Assembly (NCBI GenBank): GCA_045613545.1 | Contig: JAZLBD010000009.1 | Location: forward strand, 1 to 64,000 | Direction of reading: 5' to 3' | Origin: Scatosoma sp045613545 | GTDB lineage: Bacteria > Bacillota > Clostridia > Christensenellales > Borkfalkiaceae | Length of the DNA stretch: 64,000 nucleotides | Shown: positions 15,742 through 24,570 of the stretch, piece by piece | Numbering within the stretch: the stretch's first letter is position 1 | Layout of the letters: every line of letters begins with the position of its first letter | The notes under the pieces: generated by a model | Told to the model about the DNA's origin: nothing | Database searches by the model: none | The model's input: only the letters and a program-made list of their open reading frames with translations | Translations under genes and position numbers: made by a program

Positions 15742-17115
15742 ATGAAGGAAAAAAGAGGAAACGGCGTGCTCACGGCTCTTGCGTGTGGGGGCGGTGGCAC
15801 AAAACTTTCCGCTATCGTAATGGGTAGCGGACAGTTCGCAAAAAAACAATATACGAAAGGCGCAATCTACTTTTTAATAGAAGTGCTATACGTCCTTTTT
15901 ATCGTCTTCGTGGGTGGAAGACTGCTTATGCAACTTTTTTCGGGGGATTTAGGAACGAAACTTTCGGGGGAAATTTGGAACGATAAATTGCAACTCTACG
16001 AAAAAATCCGAGGGGATAACAGCTTTTTAATTTTGCTTTACGGGGTGGCAACCCTACTTTTGAGCGGACTGTTTTTCCTCGTTTGGCGGATGCAAATTAT
16101 GCAGTCCTACGAGGGGGATAAACTGCTTAAAAACGGGGAGCGGTTGCCGAATTTTATCGAAGAGTGCAAAGGAATGTTGCAACAAAAATTCCATATAACG
16201 CTTTTGACGTTGCCGTTTATCGGTTTAATGATCTTCACGTTGTTGCCTCTCGTGTTTATGATTTTAATCGCGTTCACGAGCTACGATTACAACCATATGC
16301 CACCGGGAAAACTCTTCGATTGGGTAGGGTTTACGAACTTCAAAAAACTCTTCCTATTCACGGAGGGGAACGGGTTTGCGATCGCGTTTTTGCGTGTGAT
16401 CACTTGGACGTTCGTATGGGCGTTTTTCGCTACGTTTAGCAATTACTTTTTAGGAATGCTCCTTGCGCTTGCCATCAATAAAAAGGGGATAAAGTGGAAA
16501 AAGGTTTGGCGGACGATGTTCGTCGTTTCCATTGCCGTTCCACAGTTCGTCACCTTACTTTTGATGCAAAAAATTTTAGATCGAAGCGGGATTTTGAACG
16601 TCGTATTAGGTAAGAATATTCTATGGCTCACCGATACAAGATGGGGCTCTCTAATTCCCAGAATTATGATCATCTTGGTCAATATTTGGATCGGTGTTCC
16701 GTATACGCTACTTTTAACGTCGGGGCTATTGATGAACATTCCCGCCGACATATATGAAGCGGCGTCCCTAGACGGTGCCTCGCCAAGACAAATGTTTTTT
16801 AAGATTACCTTGCCGTATATGTTGCATATGACGACGCCGTACCTCATTACGCAGTTCGTTGGGAACATCAATAATTTCAACGTTATCTGGCTGTTGACGG
16901 GCGGTGGTCCGATCAATAGCGTACTTTATGGGAATACGCAGGCGCAATCCACCGACCTTTTGGTCACGTGGCTCTATCGTTTGACGACGGACAGCAATCC
17001 GCAATATAACGTGGCGTCCGTGATTGGTATCGTAATTTTCGTGATTAGCGCCGTGCTTTCGATTATCACCTTTCAACGTTCGAGTGCAAATCGTCAAGAG
17101 GAGGCGTTTCAATGA
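15742..17115 (+). CDS. Sugar ABC transporter permease (MalF-like)
   Basis: This 457-residue permease has an N-terminal extension with two membrane segments (about residues 40-125), then the conserved six-helix core. The EAA loop that contacts the ATPase reads EAASLDGASPRQMFFKITLP. Extended N-termini are usual for MalF-type permeases. AGGAGAAAA precedes the ATG. The gene overlaps the next permease by 4 nt (ATGA), so the two subunits are probably made in equal amounts. Confidence 0.9.
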   Translation: MKEKRGNGVLTALACGGGGTKLSAIVMGSGQFAKKQYTKGAIYFLIEVLYVLFIVFVGGRLLMQLFSGDLGTKLSGEIWNDKLQLYEKIRGDNSFLILLYGVATLLLSGLFFLVWRMQIMQSYEGDKLLKNGERLPNFIEECKGMLQQKFHITLLTLPFIGLMIFTLLPLVFMILIAFTSYDYNHMPPGKLFDWVGFTNFKKLFLFTEGNGFAIAFLRVITWTFVWAFFATFSNYFLGMLLALAINKKGIKWKKVWRTMFVVSIAVPQFVTLLLMQKILDRSGILNVVLGKNILWLTDTRWGSLIPRIMIILVNIWIGVPYTLLLTSGLLMNIPADIYEAASLDGASPRQMFFKITLPYMLHMTTPYLITQFVGNINNFNVIWLLTGGGPINSVLYGNTQAQSTDLLVTWLYRLTTDSNPQYNVASVIGIVIFVISAVLSIITFQRSSANRQEEAFQ

Positions 17116-18032
17116 TCCAAAAAACTATCGCAAATCCGCAAGGCGCGATTATGGAAAAAACTTCGGCTTTTCCGAAGAAAAAGTCCTACTCCACAAAAAC
17201 GGGAAAGGGGAATTTACTTTTATATTTAATGCTTGCGATACTCTCTATTTTTTGGGTGTTGCCGATCGTCTATTTGGTATACACGGCGTTTCGCATCACT
17301 CCCGACACGGGGATTATCAACCAGCTTATCCCTGAAAATTTAACGCTGGGTTTTGGCAATTTTATAAAACTTTTCAAAGACACGCCGTTCTTGTTATGGC
17401 TGAAAAACACGTTATTCGTATCGATCGCCTCTTGCTCGATCAGTACGCTGTTCGTCCTTTCGGTGAGTTACGCGCTATCGCGGTTGCGGTTTAGATTCCG
17501 CAAAGGGATTATGAACGTCTTGCTCGTTCTTGGTATGTTCCCGGGATTTATGAGTATGATTGCGATCTACTTTATCCTAAAAACGATGGGCTTGACCAAT
17601 TCTTTGCTCTCCCTCGTCCTCGTCTATTCGGGAAGTTCGGCTCTTAACTATTATATTTGCAAAGGCTTTTTCGATACGATCCCACGCGGAATGGAAGAGG
17701 CGGCGTATTTAGACGGGGCAAACAACGCGACGATCTTTTTCAAAATAACCCTACCTCTAGCAAAACCAGTGATAGCCTACACCGTGCTTACGGCGTTTAT
17801 CGCGCCTTGGTGTGATTTCATTTTCGTGAATACCCTTATCAACGACCAAGAAAAATTTACCGTGGCTTTGGGACTTTATAATATGATCAACGAAGAGTTC
17901 AACAGTTTCAATGCAAACTTCACCGTCTTTTGCGCGGGGGCTTGCGTCGTAGGAATTCTCATCGTCGGGCTATTTATGAGTATGCAACGCTACTACGTCG
18001 AAGGGGTGACGAGTGGAGCTGTCAAAGGATAA
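17112..18032 (+). CDS. Sugar ABC transporter permease (MalG-like)
   Basis: This 306-residue permease has six membrane segments and the EAA loop EEAAYLDGANNATIFFKITL near residue 200. It completes the binding protein and permease set for a carbohydrate importer. No ATPase gene follows, so a shared MsmX/UgpC-type ATPase encoded elsewhere is probably used, which is common in Bacillota. The start overlaps the MalF-like stop by 4 nt. Confidence 0.9.
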   Translation: MIQKTIANPQGAIMEKTSAFPKKKSYSTKTGKGNLLLYLMLAILSIFWVLPIVYLVYTAFRITPDTGIINQLIPENLTLGFGNFIKLFKDTPFLLWLKNTLFVSIASCSISTLFVLSVSYALSRLRFRFRKGIMNVLLVLGMFPGFMSMIAIYFILKTMGLTNSLLSLVLVYSGSSALNYYICKGFFDTIPRGMEEAAYLDGANNATIFFKITLPLAKPVIAYTVLTAFIAPWCDFIFVNTLINDQEKFTVALGLYNMINEEFNSFNANFTVFCAGACVVGILIVGLFMSMQRYYVEGVTSGAVKG

Positions 18033-18091
18033 GAAAAAAGAGATTTGGTTTAACTGCTCTTTCCATAGGGAATTAAATTAAATAACTTATG

Positions 18092-18126
18092 AAACTCGAC
18101 TTTTTGCATGAGTCGAGTTTTCTTTT
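18092..18126 (+). terminator. Terminator of the sugar importer operon
   Basis: AAACTCGACT (18092-18101) pairs perfectly with AGTCGAGTTT (18111-18120), followed by a T-rich tail. Confidence 0.85.
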
Positions 18127-18205
18127 AGCCACACAAAACTGCTTGATAAAAATCTTATAATTAATTATAATTAAAGTAAAATTTAAACTCAAAAAATTTT
18201 TAAAC

Positions 18206-18234
18206 TTGACCGATGTTGTCATATTTAATATACT
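18206..18234 (+). promoter_or_regulatory. Promoter of the YunG/zinc-ribbon gene
   Basis: TTGACC (18206-18211), a 17 bp spacer and TATACT (18229-18234), 33 nt before the ATG. Confidence 0.75.
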
Positions 18235-18267
18235 ATAATATTTAAAAAATCAAGAGAGGTTCGAAAT

Positions 18268-19881
18268 ATGAGTTTTTATGGCGAAGAATTTTCATCTTTG
18301 AAAAATACAAGTAATGTAAATGAGTTTATTGAAACATTAAGCGATTTGTATAATGTTTTACGTGAATGTTGGAGCAAGGAAACGGCATATCCTGCTTGTC
18401 AAAAATATTGGAGCAGAAACGACCCTTCTTGTGGACAATGTGCAATTACTGCTATGCTCGTAAACGATATGTTTGGTGGTTCTATTCATCGTATCAAGTT
18501 AAGCGACGGGGGAACTCACTATTTTAATAAAATTCAGGACCACTATATTGACCTTACTAGCGAACAATTTTCTTTGTGTAGAATACCTATTTCCTATGAG
18601 CCTAACGAACAAATGAACAGGGATTATTGTGGGTGCAATAAAGACACTAGTGAAAGGTTTCAATTATTACTTAAAAACATTGAAGAATTTAAAGCGAGAT
18701 TAAGATTTACAAGTTCTAGCAAAGGAACGGTTGTGGTCGGTCATATATGCGAAGAATGTATTAACAATAAAGGAAAATTTTCGGTATTTGGAAAATATTT
18801 AGGGGTTTGTCCGTTTGAAGAAACAGAACGCTGTTTTGATGGAAACCCTTATTATATATTTGCTAAACGAGAAAAAAACAGTTTTATTCTTTTTTCAAAA
18901 TTCCGAGTGCCATTTGATATTCCCAAATCTCATTCGTTACGTATAAAAATTTTAAAAAACACAATTATACAAGCAATAAAAAATTTAGAATCTACTGACG
19001 ATTGTTTATTACAAGCAAAATATGGCACTACTAACAAAAAAACTTTTTACGACGTCGAAAACGTTTTGTTTTATAATATAGGAACGGCAAACTTTAATGT
19101 TTTAACAAAGAAAGGTGTAGTGTTTTCTTCTATTTCAGATATCGAAATAGATGCAGTTCGCAAAAAATATAATATACCTGATGAATACTCAGACTACTAC
19201 GAATACACTCTTATTCCTAATGATAATTTGCAAAATTTTGAAGACTTGCTTGTAGAGTTTAATAAAGTTCCAATTAAATGCGTTGGGTTAAATCCTGCAA
19301 TCGTTTGGAAGTCTTTAAAGGCTCACAAAGGAAAATTTGAAGTTTTAAAAAAAATTGAAACAAATGAGAATAATACTTTTGCTATTGTTTTGAATATAGA
19401 AAAACCACAAAGTGAACGTTTTAACGCTATGACTGCTATGAAACCACTTTTAGACGGGTTAATATGTTCTTTACATAGTAGTGAATTTAATGAAACTGAA
19501 TTAAAATATTTTACTGATATATTAAAATGCGATAGAGAAGTTTTGACATCTAATGATATAAGTGTTTTAGGGGATAGAAAAGGCAATTTTATACAAGTTT
19601 ATCGTAAGAATGTAAAATGGAATCCTGCAGATGATTTGTGTGATTATGTTTCTATAAATATAATTGAAGGTGAAAATTGGAGTTTAAGCGGTAAAATATA
19701 TTCTACAATTAAATGTCCTTACTGTGGTAAAACAAAAATATCAAAATTTCTTTACGGTATGCCTGCTATGACTGATGAATTACAAAATAATATTAATAAT
19801 GGTAAAGTAAAACTTGCTGGGTGTATGATAAGTGAAAATAGCCATCATCATTTTTGTAAATGGTGTAAAAAAACATTTTAG
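18268..19881 (+). CDS. YunG-like domain fused to a C-terminal zinc ribbon; unknown function
   Basis: This 537-residue soluble protein has at least three parts. Residues about 20-105 resemble the YunG family, which looks like a transglutaminase/cysteine-peptidase fold: CWS (34-36), SCGQCAITA with candidate nucleophile Cys58, HYFN with His84, and DLTSEQF with Asp95. Residues about 150-460 are unrecognised. Residues 480-537 form a zinc ribbon (CPYCGK at 483-488, CKWC at 530-533, with YGMPA and a GC block between). The gene is markedly AT-rich, stands alone with its own promoter (AGAGAGG ribosome site) and terminator, and looks horizontally acquired. Catalysis is unproven. Confidence 0.7.
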   Translation: MSFYGEEFSSLKNTSNVNEFIETLSDLYNVLRECWSKETAYPACQKYWSRNDPSCGQCAITAMLVNDMFGGSIHRIKLSDGGTHYFNKIQDHYIDLTSEQFSLCRIPISYEPNEQMNRDYCGCNKDTSERFQLLLKNIEEFKARLRFTSSSKGTVVVGHICEECINNKGKFSVFGKYLGVCPFEETERCFDGNPYYIFAKREKNSFILFSKFRVPFDIPKSHSLRIKILKNTIIQAIKNLESTDDCLLQAKYGTTNKKTFYDVENVLFYNIGTANFNVLTKKGVVFSSISDIEIDAVRKKYNIPDEYSDYYEYTLIPNDNLQNFEDLLVEFNKVPIKCVGLNPAIVWKSLKAHKGKFEVLKKIETNENNTFAIVLNIEKPQSERFNAMTAMKPLLDGLICSLHSSEFNETELKYFTDILKCDREVLTSNDISVLGDRKGNFIQVYRKNVKWNPADDLCDYVSINIIEGENWSLSGKIYSTIKCPYCGKTKISKFLYGMPAMTDELQNNINNGKVKLAGCMISENSHHHFCKWCKKTF

Positions 19882-19896
19882 GTGATTCAAAAGTGT

Positions 19897-19934
19897 AGCA
19901 CACTATACTTTGCAAGCAAAGTCGTGTGTTTTTG
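19897..19934 (+). terminator. Terminator of the YunG/zinc-ribbon gene
   Basis: ACAC..ACTTTGC pairs with GCAAAGT..GTGT around AA, with an internal bulge, followed by five Ts. Confidence 0.7.
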
Positions 19935-19947
19935 CAGAGCAAAAAAG

Positions 19948-19974
19948 AAAGAGTAGCAAATTTGCTACTCTTTT
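19948..19974. terminator. Palindromic bidirectional terminator
   Basis: AAAGAGTAGCAAA is followed directly by its exact reverse complement TTTGCTACTCTTT and a further T; A-rich sequence lies upstream. Confidence 0.65.
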
Positions 19975-20050
19975 AAATTGTCGTAAAAAAATCCCTACGG
20001 GAAGAGCGCTTAGCCGAATCTCTTTTTTTTACGCAACTTCTTTCCGCGCC

Positions 20051-20079
20051 TTGACAAAGGAGCGTTTGTGTGCTACAAT
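20051..20079 (+). promoter_or_regulatory. Promoter of the ketopantoate-reductase-like gene
   Basis: TTGACA (20051-20056), a 17 bp spacer and TACAAT (20074-20079). The spacer end and downstream bases closely resemble the gltX promoter at 21160. Confidence 0.82.
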
Positions 20080-20112
20080 AAAGCAGTCAAAAACATTCAA
20101 CAGAGGATAAAA

Positions 20113-21150
20113 ATGAAAGTTTGTATTTACGGCGCGGGCGCGATGGGTACGACGCTCGGCGCGTTTCTGACGGCGACGGGAGTTCCCGTCGATCTTGTCA
20201 CGCGCAACCTTTCTCACACGCAGGCGCTTAAAGAGCGAGGCGCAACCGTTGTTTTCGAGGCGGAAAAGAAAGAAATCAGAGTCCCCGTTATAAGTAAGAC
20301 GGTGGAAGAGATGGAAAGTGACTACGATTTGATCTTTTTGATGACGAAACAAAAGGACAATCGAGAAATTGCCACATCGTTGAAAGACAAACTTTCCCCC
20401 AGTGGATTCGTTTGCACGACGCAAAACGGACTACCTGAAGAAAGCTTGATAGAGGTTTTGGGGAAAGAAAAGGTGTGCGGATGCGTATGTACTTGGGGTG
20501 CGAACTTTTTAGCGGACGGAAAAACGGCTATGACGTCGAAAATTTCGTCTATGCGAATGGAATTTACCTCCTGCTCAAATGATGCAAAACAAGAAGAAAT
20601 TTTATACGCCCTGCTTTCCAAAGTAGGGGAGTATTTCAACAATCGGAATTTTGCGGTACAATCGAAAAATTTGGAGGGAACGCGTTGGAATAAGCTCGCG
20701 ATCAACGCCACCTTTTCCACCCTTTCGACGATCACCGGTCTTTCGTTTGGCGAAATCGCAAAAAAAAGAACGAGCAAAAAAATAGCCCTCTCTATGCTTA
20801 GGGAATGTTTTGCCGTGCAGGACGCCAAAAAAGTCGAACGAGTAGATATGCACGGGCATAACCTTAAAAAACTTTTCGGCGGAAACGGTTTTTGGGGAAA
20901 GATAAATGGCAGATTTTTGTTGCCTTTTGCAATCAAGGAACATAAACGGTTGTATTCGGGGATGCTACACGATTTGAAAAAAGGTAGACGTACGGAAATC
21001 GACTACGTGGCAGGGCTCGTATGCAGGTACGGAAAGGAAACTTCCGTCCCCACGCCACAAATGGATAAGGCGGTGGAGATCGTGCACGGGATCGAGAACG
21101 GACTGTATGAAATCACCGAAAAGAACCTGTCGTTTTTTCAGCAAGGATAG
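20113..21150 (+). CDS. Ketopantoate reductase (PanE/ApbA) family protein
   Basis: This 345-residue dehydrogenase has an N-terminal Rossmann fold with GAGAMGTTLG near residues 7-16 and a C-terminal helical ketopantoate-reductase domain (EGTRWNKLAINATFSTLSTITG). Family members reduce 2-dehydropantoate with NADPH in pantothenate synthesis, but many clostridial paralogues have unknown substrates, and no other pan genes are nearby. I chose the ATG at 20113 over an upstream one at 20068 because GAGG precedes it and the beta-strand starts there (MKVCIYGAG). Confidence 0.8.
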   Translation: MKVCIYGAGAMGTTLGAFLTATGVPVDLVTRNLSHTQALKERGATVVFEAEKKEIRVPVISKTVEEMESDYDLIFLMTKQKDNREIATSLKDKLSPSGFVCTTQNGLPEESLIEVLGKEKVCGCVCTWGANFLADGKTAMTSKISSMRMEFTSCSNDAKQEEILYALLSKVGEYFNNRNFAVQSKNLEGTRWNKLAINATFSTLSTITGLSFGEIAKKRTSKKIALSMLRECFAVQDAKKVERVDMHGHNLKKLFGGNGFWGKINGRFLLPFAIKEHKRLYSGMLHDLKKGRRTEIDYVAGLVCRYGKETSVPTPQMDKAVEIVHGIENGLYEITEKNLSFFQQG

Positions 21151-21159
21151 GGCAATCGG

Positions 21160-21188
21160 TTGACAAGAAACGTTTGTCGTGCTACAAT
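21160..21188 (+). promoter_or_regulatory. Promoter of gltX
   Basis: TTGACA (21160-21165), a 17 bp spacer and TACAAT (21183-21188). The leader is only about 25 nt, so no T-box can fit. Confidence 0.85.
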
Positions 21189-21221
21189 AATAGCGATTAA
21201 AAAATATAGAGGAAAAATAGT

Positions 21222-22871
21222 ATGGATTATCAAAAACTTGCGGATATACTCATACCCGACGAGAATTTAAAACCGCTTGAAGAATACGAAAAAATGTATC
21301 CCGAACGGGATTTACCCAAAGGCGCGGAAGTTACTCGTTTAGCGCCCTCTCCCACGGGGTTTATTCACCTTGGCAACTTATTTGCGGCGCTTGCAAACGA
21401 GAGAATTGCCCATCAAAGCGGTGGGATTATGTATCTTCGTATCGAGGACACCGACTTAAAGCGTAAGGTGGACGGCGCGGTCGAGGCGGTGAAAAACGCC
21501 CTCCGCTATTTTGATATTCGTTTCGACGAGGGGGCGGAAATCGAGGGAGCAGAAAATGCGTATGGTCCGTATTATCAACGCCAAAGAGCGGATATTTATC
21601 GCGCCTATGCAAAAGACCTTATACGCCGTGGCCTTGCCTATCCTTGTTTTTGCACGGAAGAGGAACTTACCGCTCTTCGCGAAAAGCAGACGACGGAAAA
21701 GAAGATTACGGGGTATTACGGGAAGTATGCGACCTGTCGCAATTTAACGGAGGCGGAAATTTATCAAAATTTAGCCGACAAAAAACCGTACGTCATTCGT
21801 TTGCGTTCGCAAGGCAACGCCGAAAATAAAATCACCTTTCGCGACGAGATCAAAGGGGATATTACGGTGACGGAAAACGACCAGGACGTCGTTATTTTGA
21901 AATCGGACGGTATTCCCACCTATCACTTCGCGCACGCGATCGACGATCATTTTATGCGCACGACACTCGTCATTCGCGGGGAAGAATGGCTCGCCTCGTT
22001 GCCAATTCATATCGAACTTTTTCATTTGCTTGGGTTTAAGCGTCCGAAATACGGACACAACTGCTCCTTGCAAAAGATGGACGGCGAAACCCGCCGTAAA
22101 CTTTCCAAGCGGAAAGATCCCGAGCTTTCGCTTGAATTTTACCGCCAAGAGGGGTACTATTCCCACGCGGTAAAGGTGTATATGCTCACCCTCCTCAACT
22201 CCAACTTCGAAGAATGGCTTTTGAAAAATCCCGACGCCCCTTTGGACGAATTCAAATATTCGATCGGTAAAATGGGGAAGAGTGGCGCGCTCTTTGATAT
22301 CTTAAAACTCAACGATATTTCCAAAACCCACCTTTCCAAGCTCTCGGAAGAGGAAATGCACGATTTCTTAAAAGCTTGGGCGGACGAATTTGGATCGACC
22401 GTGCAAAAGAATTACTTTGCGGATAGGGAATACGTACTTAAAATTTTGCGCCTTTGTATGGGGATCGGAGGGAAGAAACGTCGGAAAGATATTATTTCGG
22501 CAAAGCAAGGGGTTGAAATGATATCCTACTTCTTCGACGAAAACTTCGCGCCCGATTACGCCTACCGTTTCGATTCGACTACGGTAAAGACGATATTGCG
22601 TGATTTTAAGGAAGTTTACGCGTATGCAGACGATTGTTCCGCTTGGTTTGATAAAGTAAAAGCGGTAGCCGATAAAAACGGATTCGCCTCGGATATGAAA
22701 GCGTATAAGGCGAACCCCGAGGGTTATAGAGGTAGCGTATCCGACGTGGCGGAAATTCTACGCGTGGCAACCACAGGGCTTGCCAATACCCCCGACCTTT
22801 GGACGATTATGCAAATTTTAGGGGAAACGAGAACGCTTGCTCGGCTCGACAAGGCGATTGCAAAAGCTTAA
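21222..22871 (+). CDS. gltX: Glutamate--tRNA ligase
   Basis: This 549-residue class I synthetase charges tRNA-Glu. The HIGH-type motif is APSPTGFIHLGN (residues 41-52) and the KMSKS-type motif is KLSKRKD. A cysteine cluster CFC...YATC around residues 140-170 resembles the zinc site of GluRS enzymes. It is somewhat longer than the usual 470-500 residues because of a longer anticodon-binding part. AGAGGAAAAATAGT precedes the ATG. If GatCAB is present it may also charge tRNA-Gln; that cannot be judged here. Confidence 0.93.
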   Translation: MDYQKLADILIPDENLKPLEEYEKMYPERDLPKGAEVTRLAPSPTGFIHLGNLFAALANERIAHQSGGIMYLRIEDTDLKRKVDGAVEAVKNALRYFDIRFDEGAEIEGAENAYGPYYQRQRADIYRAYAKDLIRRGLAYPCFCTEEELTALREKQTTEKKITGYYGKYATCRNLTEAEIYQNLADKKPYVIRLRSQGNAENKITFRDEIKGDITVTENDQDVVILKSDGIPTYHFAHAIDDHFMRTTLVIRGEEWLASLPIHIELFHLLGFKRPKYGHNCSLQKMDGETRRKLSKRKDPELSLEFYRQEGYYSHAVKVYMLTLLNSNFEEWLLKNPDAPLDEFKYSIGKMGKSGALFDILKLNDISKTHLSKLSEEEMHDFLKAWADEFGSTVQKNYFADREYVLKILRLCMGIGGKKRRKDIISAKQGVEMISYFFDENFAPDYAYRFDSTTVKTILRDFKEVYAYADDCSAWFDKVKAVADKNGFASDMKAYKANPEGYRGSVSDVAEILRVATTGLANTPDLWTIMQILGETRTLARLDKAIAKA

Positions 22872-22883
22872 AAAACACACTAA

Positions 22884-22916
22884 AAAACGGCTTCCCAAAG
22901 GAGCCGTTTTTTGTTT
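22884..22916. terminator. Bidirectional terminator between gltX and oadB region
   Basis: AAAACGGCT-TCC pairs with GGAGCCGTTTT, with T runs on one strand and A runs on the other. It sits between convergent genes. Confidence 0.8.
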
Positions 22917-22921
22917 GCGAT

Positions 22922-23158
22922 TTACGCGTTTGGATTGTTTTGATTTTCGTCGTTGGAATTTTGTTCGCGAGATTTTTTTGCGTTTTCCGCTTTGGTAAGG
23001 AAGTACTGCGTCAATTTAACGGCGAGGATGATAAGTCCGATTACCACAAAGATGGCGAGAAGTCCTTTCCAAAGGAAGTTCAAAGCCTTTAAGATAACGT
23101 CCCAATTCATAGGGTCTAGATTTTCAAACGCTGCAAGGAGCGTGGATAAATGCAACAT
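22922..23158 (-). CDS. Small membrane protein, possible decarboxylase gamma (OadG-like) subunit
   Basis: This 78-residue protein has one central membrane helix (about residues 32-54) and a hydrophilic, Asn/Gln-rich C-terminal tail. It lies 19 nt downstream of oadB on the same strand with a strong GGAGG site. Position, size and single helix suit the small gamma subunit of sodium-pumping decarboxylases, but the helix is further from the N-terminus than in classical OadG and no diagnostic motif is seen. Confidence 0.6.
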   Translation of the reverse strand: MLHLSTLLAAFENLDPMNWDVILKALNFLWKGLLAIFVVIGLIILAVKLTQYFLTKAENAKKSREQNSNDENQNNPNA

Positions 23159-23177
23159 AATTTTTTACCTCCTACCT

Positions 23178-24299
23178 TTAGAACAAGATTCCCAAGATCA
23201 AACCGCCGACGATAGCGGAGGCGATTTGTCCCGATACGTTTGCGCCGACAGCGTGCATAAGCAAGTGGTTGCCGGGATCTTCCTTCGTAGCCATTTTTGC
23301 TACGACGCGCGAAGCCATAGGGAACGCAGAAATACCGGCGGCGCCGAGCATAGGATTGATTTTTTCTTTGCTGAAAAGATTGAGAAATTTAGCGCAGAGG
23401 ACACCGCCCGCGGTATCGAACACGAATGCGAAGAGCCCCAAAGCCATAATAATGAGCGTTTCTATTTTTATAAATTGATCCGCTTGCATTTGGAAAGAAA
23501 TCGTAAGCCCCAAAAGGAGAGTGATAATATTCGAGAAAGTTGTTTGCGCTGTATCGGAAAGAGAGCCAAGCACACCGCATTCGCGAAGCAAATTACCAAA
23601 CATCAACATACCCACGAGCGAGAGGGAGTCGGGCGCTATCAATCCCGAAACGATGGTGACGATAACCGGGAAGAAGATGCGCATAGGCTTAGAGATTTGT
23701 TTTGCGCTATATTTCATACGGATAAGGCGTTCTTTCTTCGTGGTGCAAGCCTTGATAACGACCGGTTGCACGATGGGAACGAGCGCCATATAGGAATACG
23801 CCACGACCATAATAGGGCCTAAATAGTTGGACATTACTTGTTGCGCAACCAAAATGGCGGTAGGTCCGTCTGCAGCGCCGATAATACCGATGGATGCCGC
23901 GTCGTTCAAAGGGAACCCGATCATCGCCGCGAGGATAATCGTGACGAAAATACCAAGTTGCGCCGCACCGCCCAAGATAAAGAGCTTGGGGTTGGTAAGA
24001 AGTGGTCCAAAGTCGATCATCGCGCCGATCCCGATAAACAGAAGAAGGGGCATTGCTTCGCTCGATTCAATCCCCACTTTGAAAAGGGAGGTAATGATGC
24101 CGAGGTGTTCGCCTTCGCTGCCAGAGCCGATCACGGGCGAGAGGGGCAGGTTGACCAAGATTGCGCCAAAGCCCATGGGGAGAAGTAATGCGGGTTCCAT
24201 ATCTTTCTTGATGGCAAGATAGATCAAAAGACCGCCTATCAGCCACATCACGGCTTGTTGCGGCGTGAGGGCCTTAAATCCTTCGAGTAAAAAGTCCAT
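23178..24299 (-). CDS. oadB: Sodium-translocating decarboxylase, beta subunit
   Basis: This 373-residue polytopic protein is the membrane subunit (OadB/MmdB/GcdB) that couples decarboxylation of a carboxybiotin intermediate to Na+ export. Key blocks are visible: IGIGAMIDFGPLL, GIIGAADGPTAILVAQ (with the Na+-binding Asp) and GAAGISAFPMASRV near the C-terminus. The start at 24299 is chosen over an in-frame ATG at 24371 because AGGAG precedes it and homologues begin there. The carboxyltransferase and biotin-carrier subunits are not adjacent, though a carboxyltransferase begins at 63867. Confidence 0.92.
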   Translation of the reverse strand: MDFLLEGFKALTPQQAVMWLIGGLLIYLAIKKDMEPALLLPMGFGAILVNLPLSPVIGSGSEGEHLGIITSLFKVGIESSEAMPLLLFIGIGAMIDFGPLLTNPKLFILGGAAQLGIFVTIILAAMIGFPLNDAASIGIIGAADGPTAILVAQQVMSNYLGPIMVVAYSYMALVPIVQPVVIKACTTKKERLIRMKYSAKQISKPMRIFFPVIVTIVSGLIAPDSLSLVGMLMFGNLLRECGVLGSLSDTAQTTFSNIITLLLGLTISFQMQADQFIKIETLIIMALGLFAFVFDTAGGVLCAKFLNLFSKEKINPMLGAAGISAFPMASRVVAKMATKEDPGNHLLMHAVGANVSGQIASAIVGGLILGILF

Positions 24300-24342
24300 A
24301 AAAAATCTCCTAATTGAAAGGTTTTTATATTCAAACATATTC

Positions 24343-24371
24343 ATTATAATAAAATCGAAAAAATAAGTCAA
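24343..24371 (-). promoter_or_regulatory. Promoter of oadB
   Basis: On the minus strand TTGACT, a 17 bp spacer and TATAAT end 43 nt before the oadB start. Confidence 0.8.
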
Positions 24372-24460
24372 CTAAAAAAAAGATAAAAAGGCAAAAAAGA
24401 GTTGCGTTTGGGTGAAGACAAATAATTTCATAAAACGTAAAAGAAAAGTCTTTCAAACCA

Positions 24461-24489
24461 TTGACTTTTTGCAAATTTTATTGTAGAAT
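24461..24489 (+). promoter_or_regulatory. Promoter of rny
   Basis: TTGACT (24461-24466), a 17 bp spacer and TAGAAT (24484-24489), with a leader of about 75 nt to the ATG. Confidence 0.75.
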
Positions 24490-24570
24490 AGAAATGGTAG
24501 TAATAAAAGTGTAAAGCAAGCACGCAGTGCTATCAAAAATATCTAATTTCAATATACAGGAGGCGTAAGC

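Noticed and set aside
21189..21221. A T-box leader for gltX, and likewise for argS
   Set aside because: The leaders are about 25-40 nt, far too short for a T-box, and no T-box consensus is present.
22953..23822. A 289-codon plus-strand frame opposite oadB
   Set aside because: It is antisense to a well-supported oadB gene, its translation is compositionally odd (rich in His, Arg, Asp), and no ribosome site or promoter fits.
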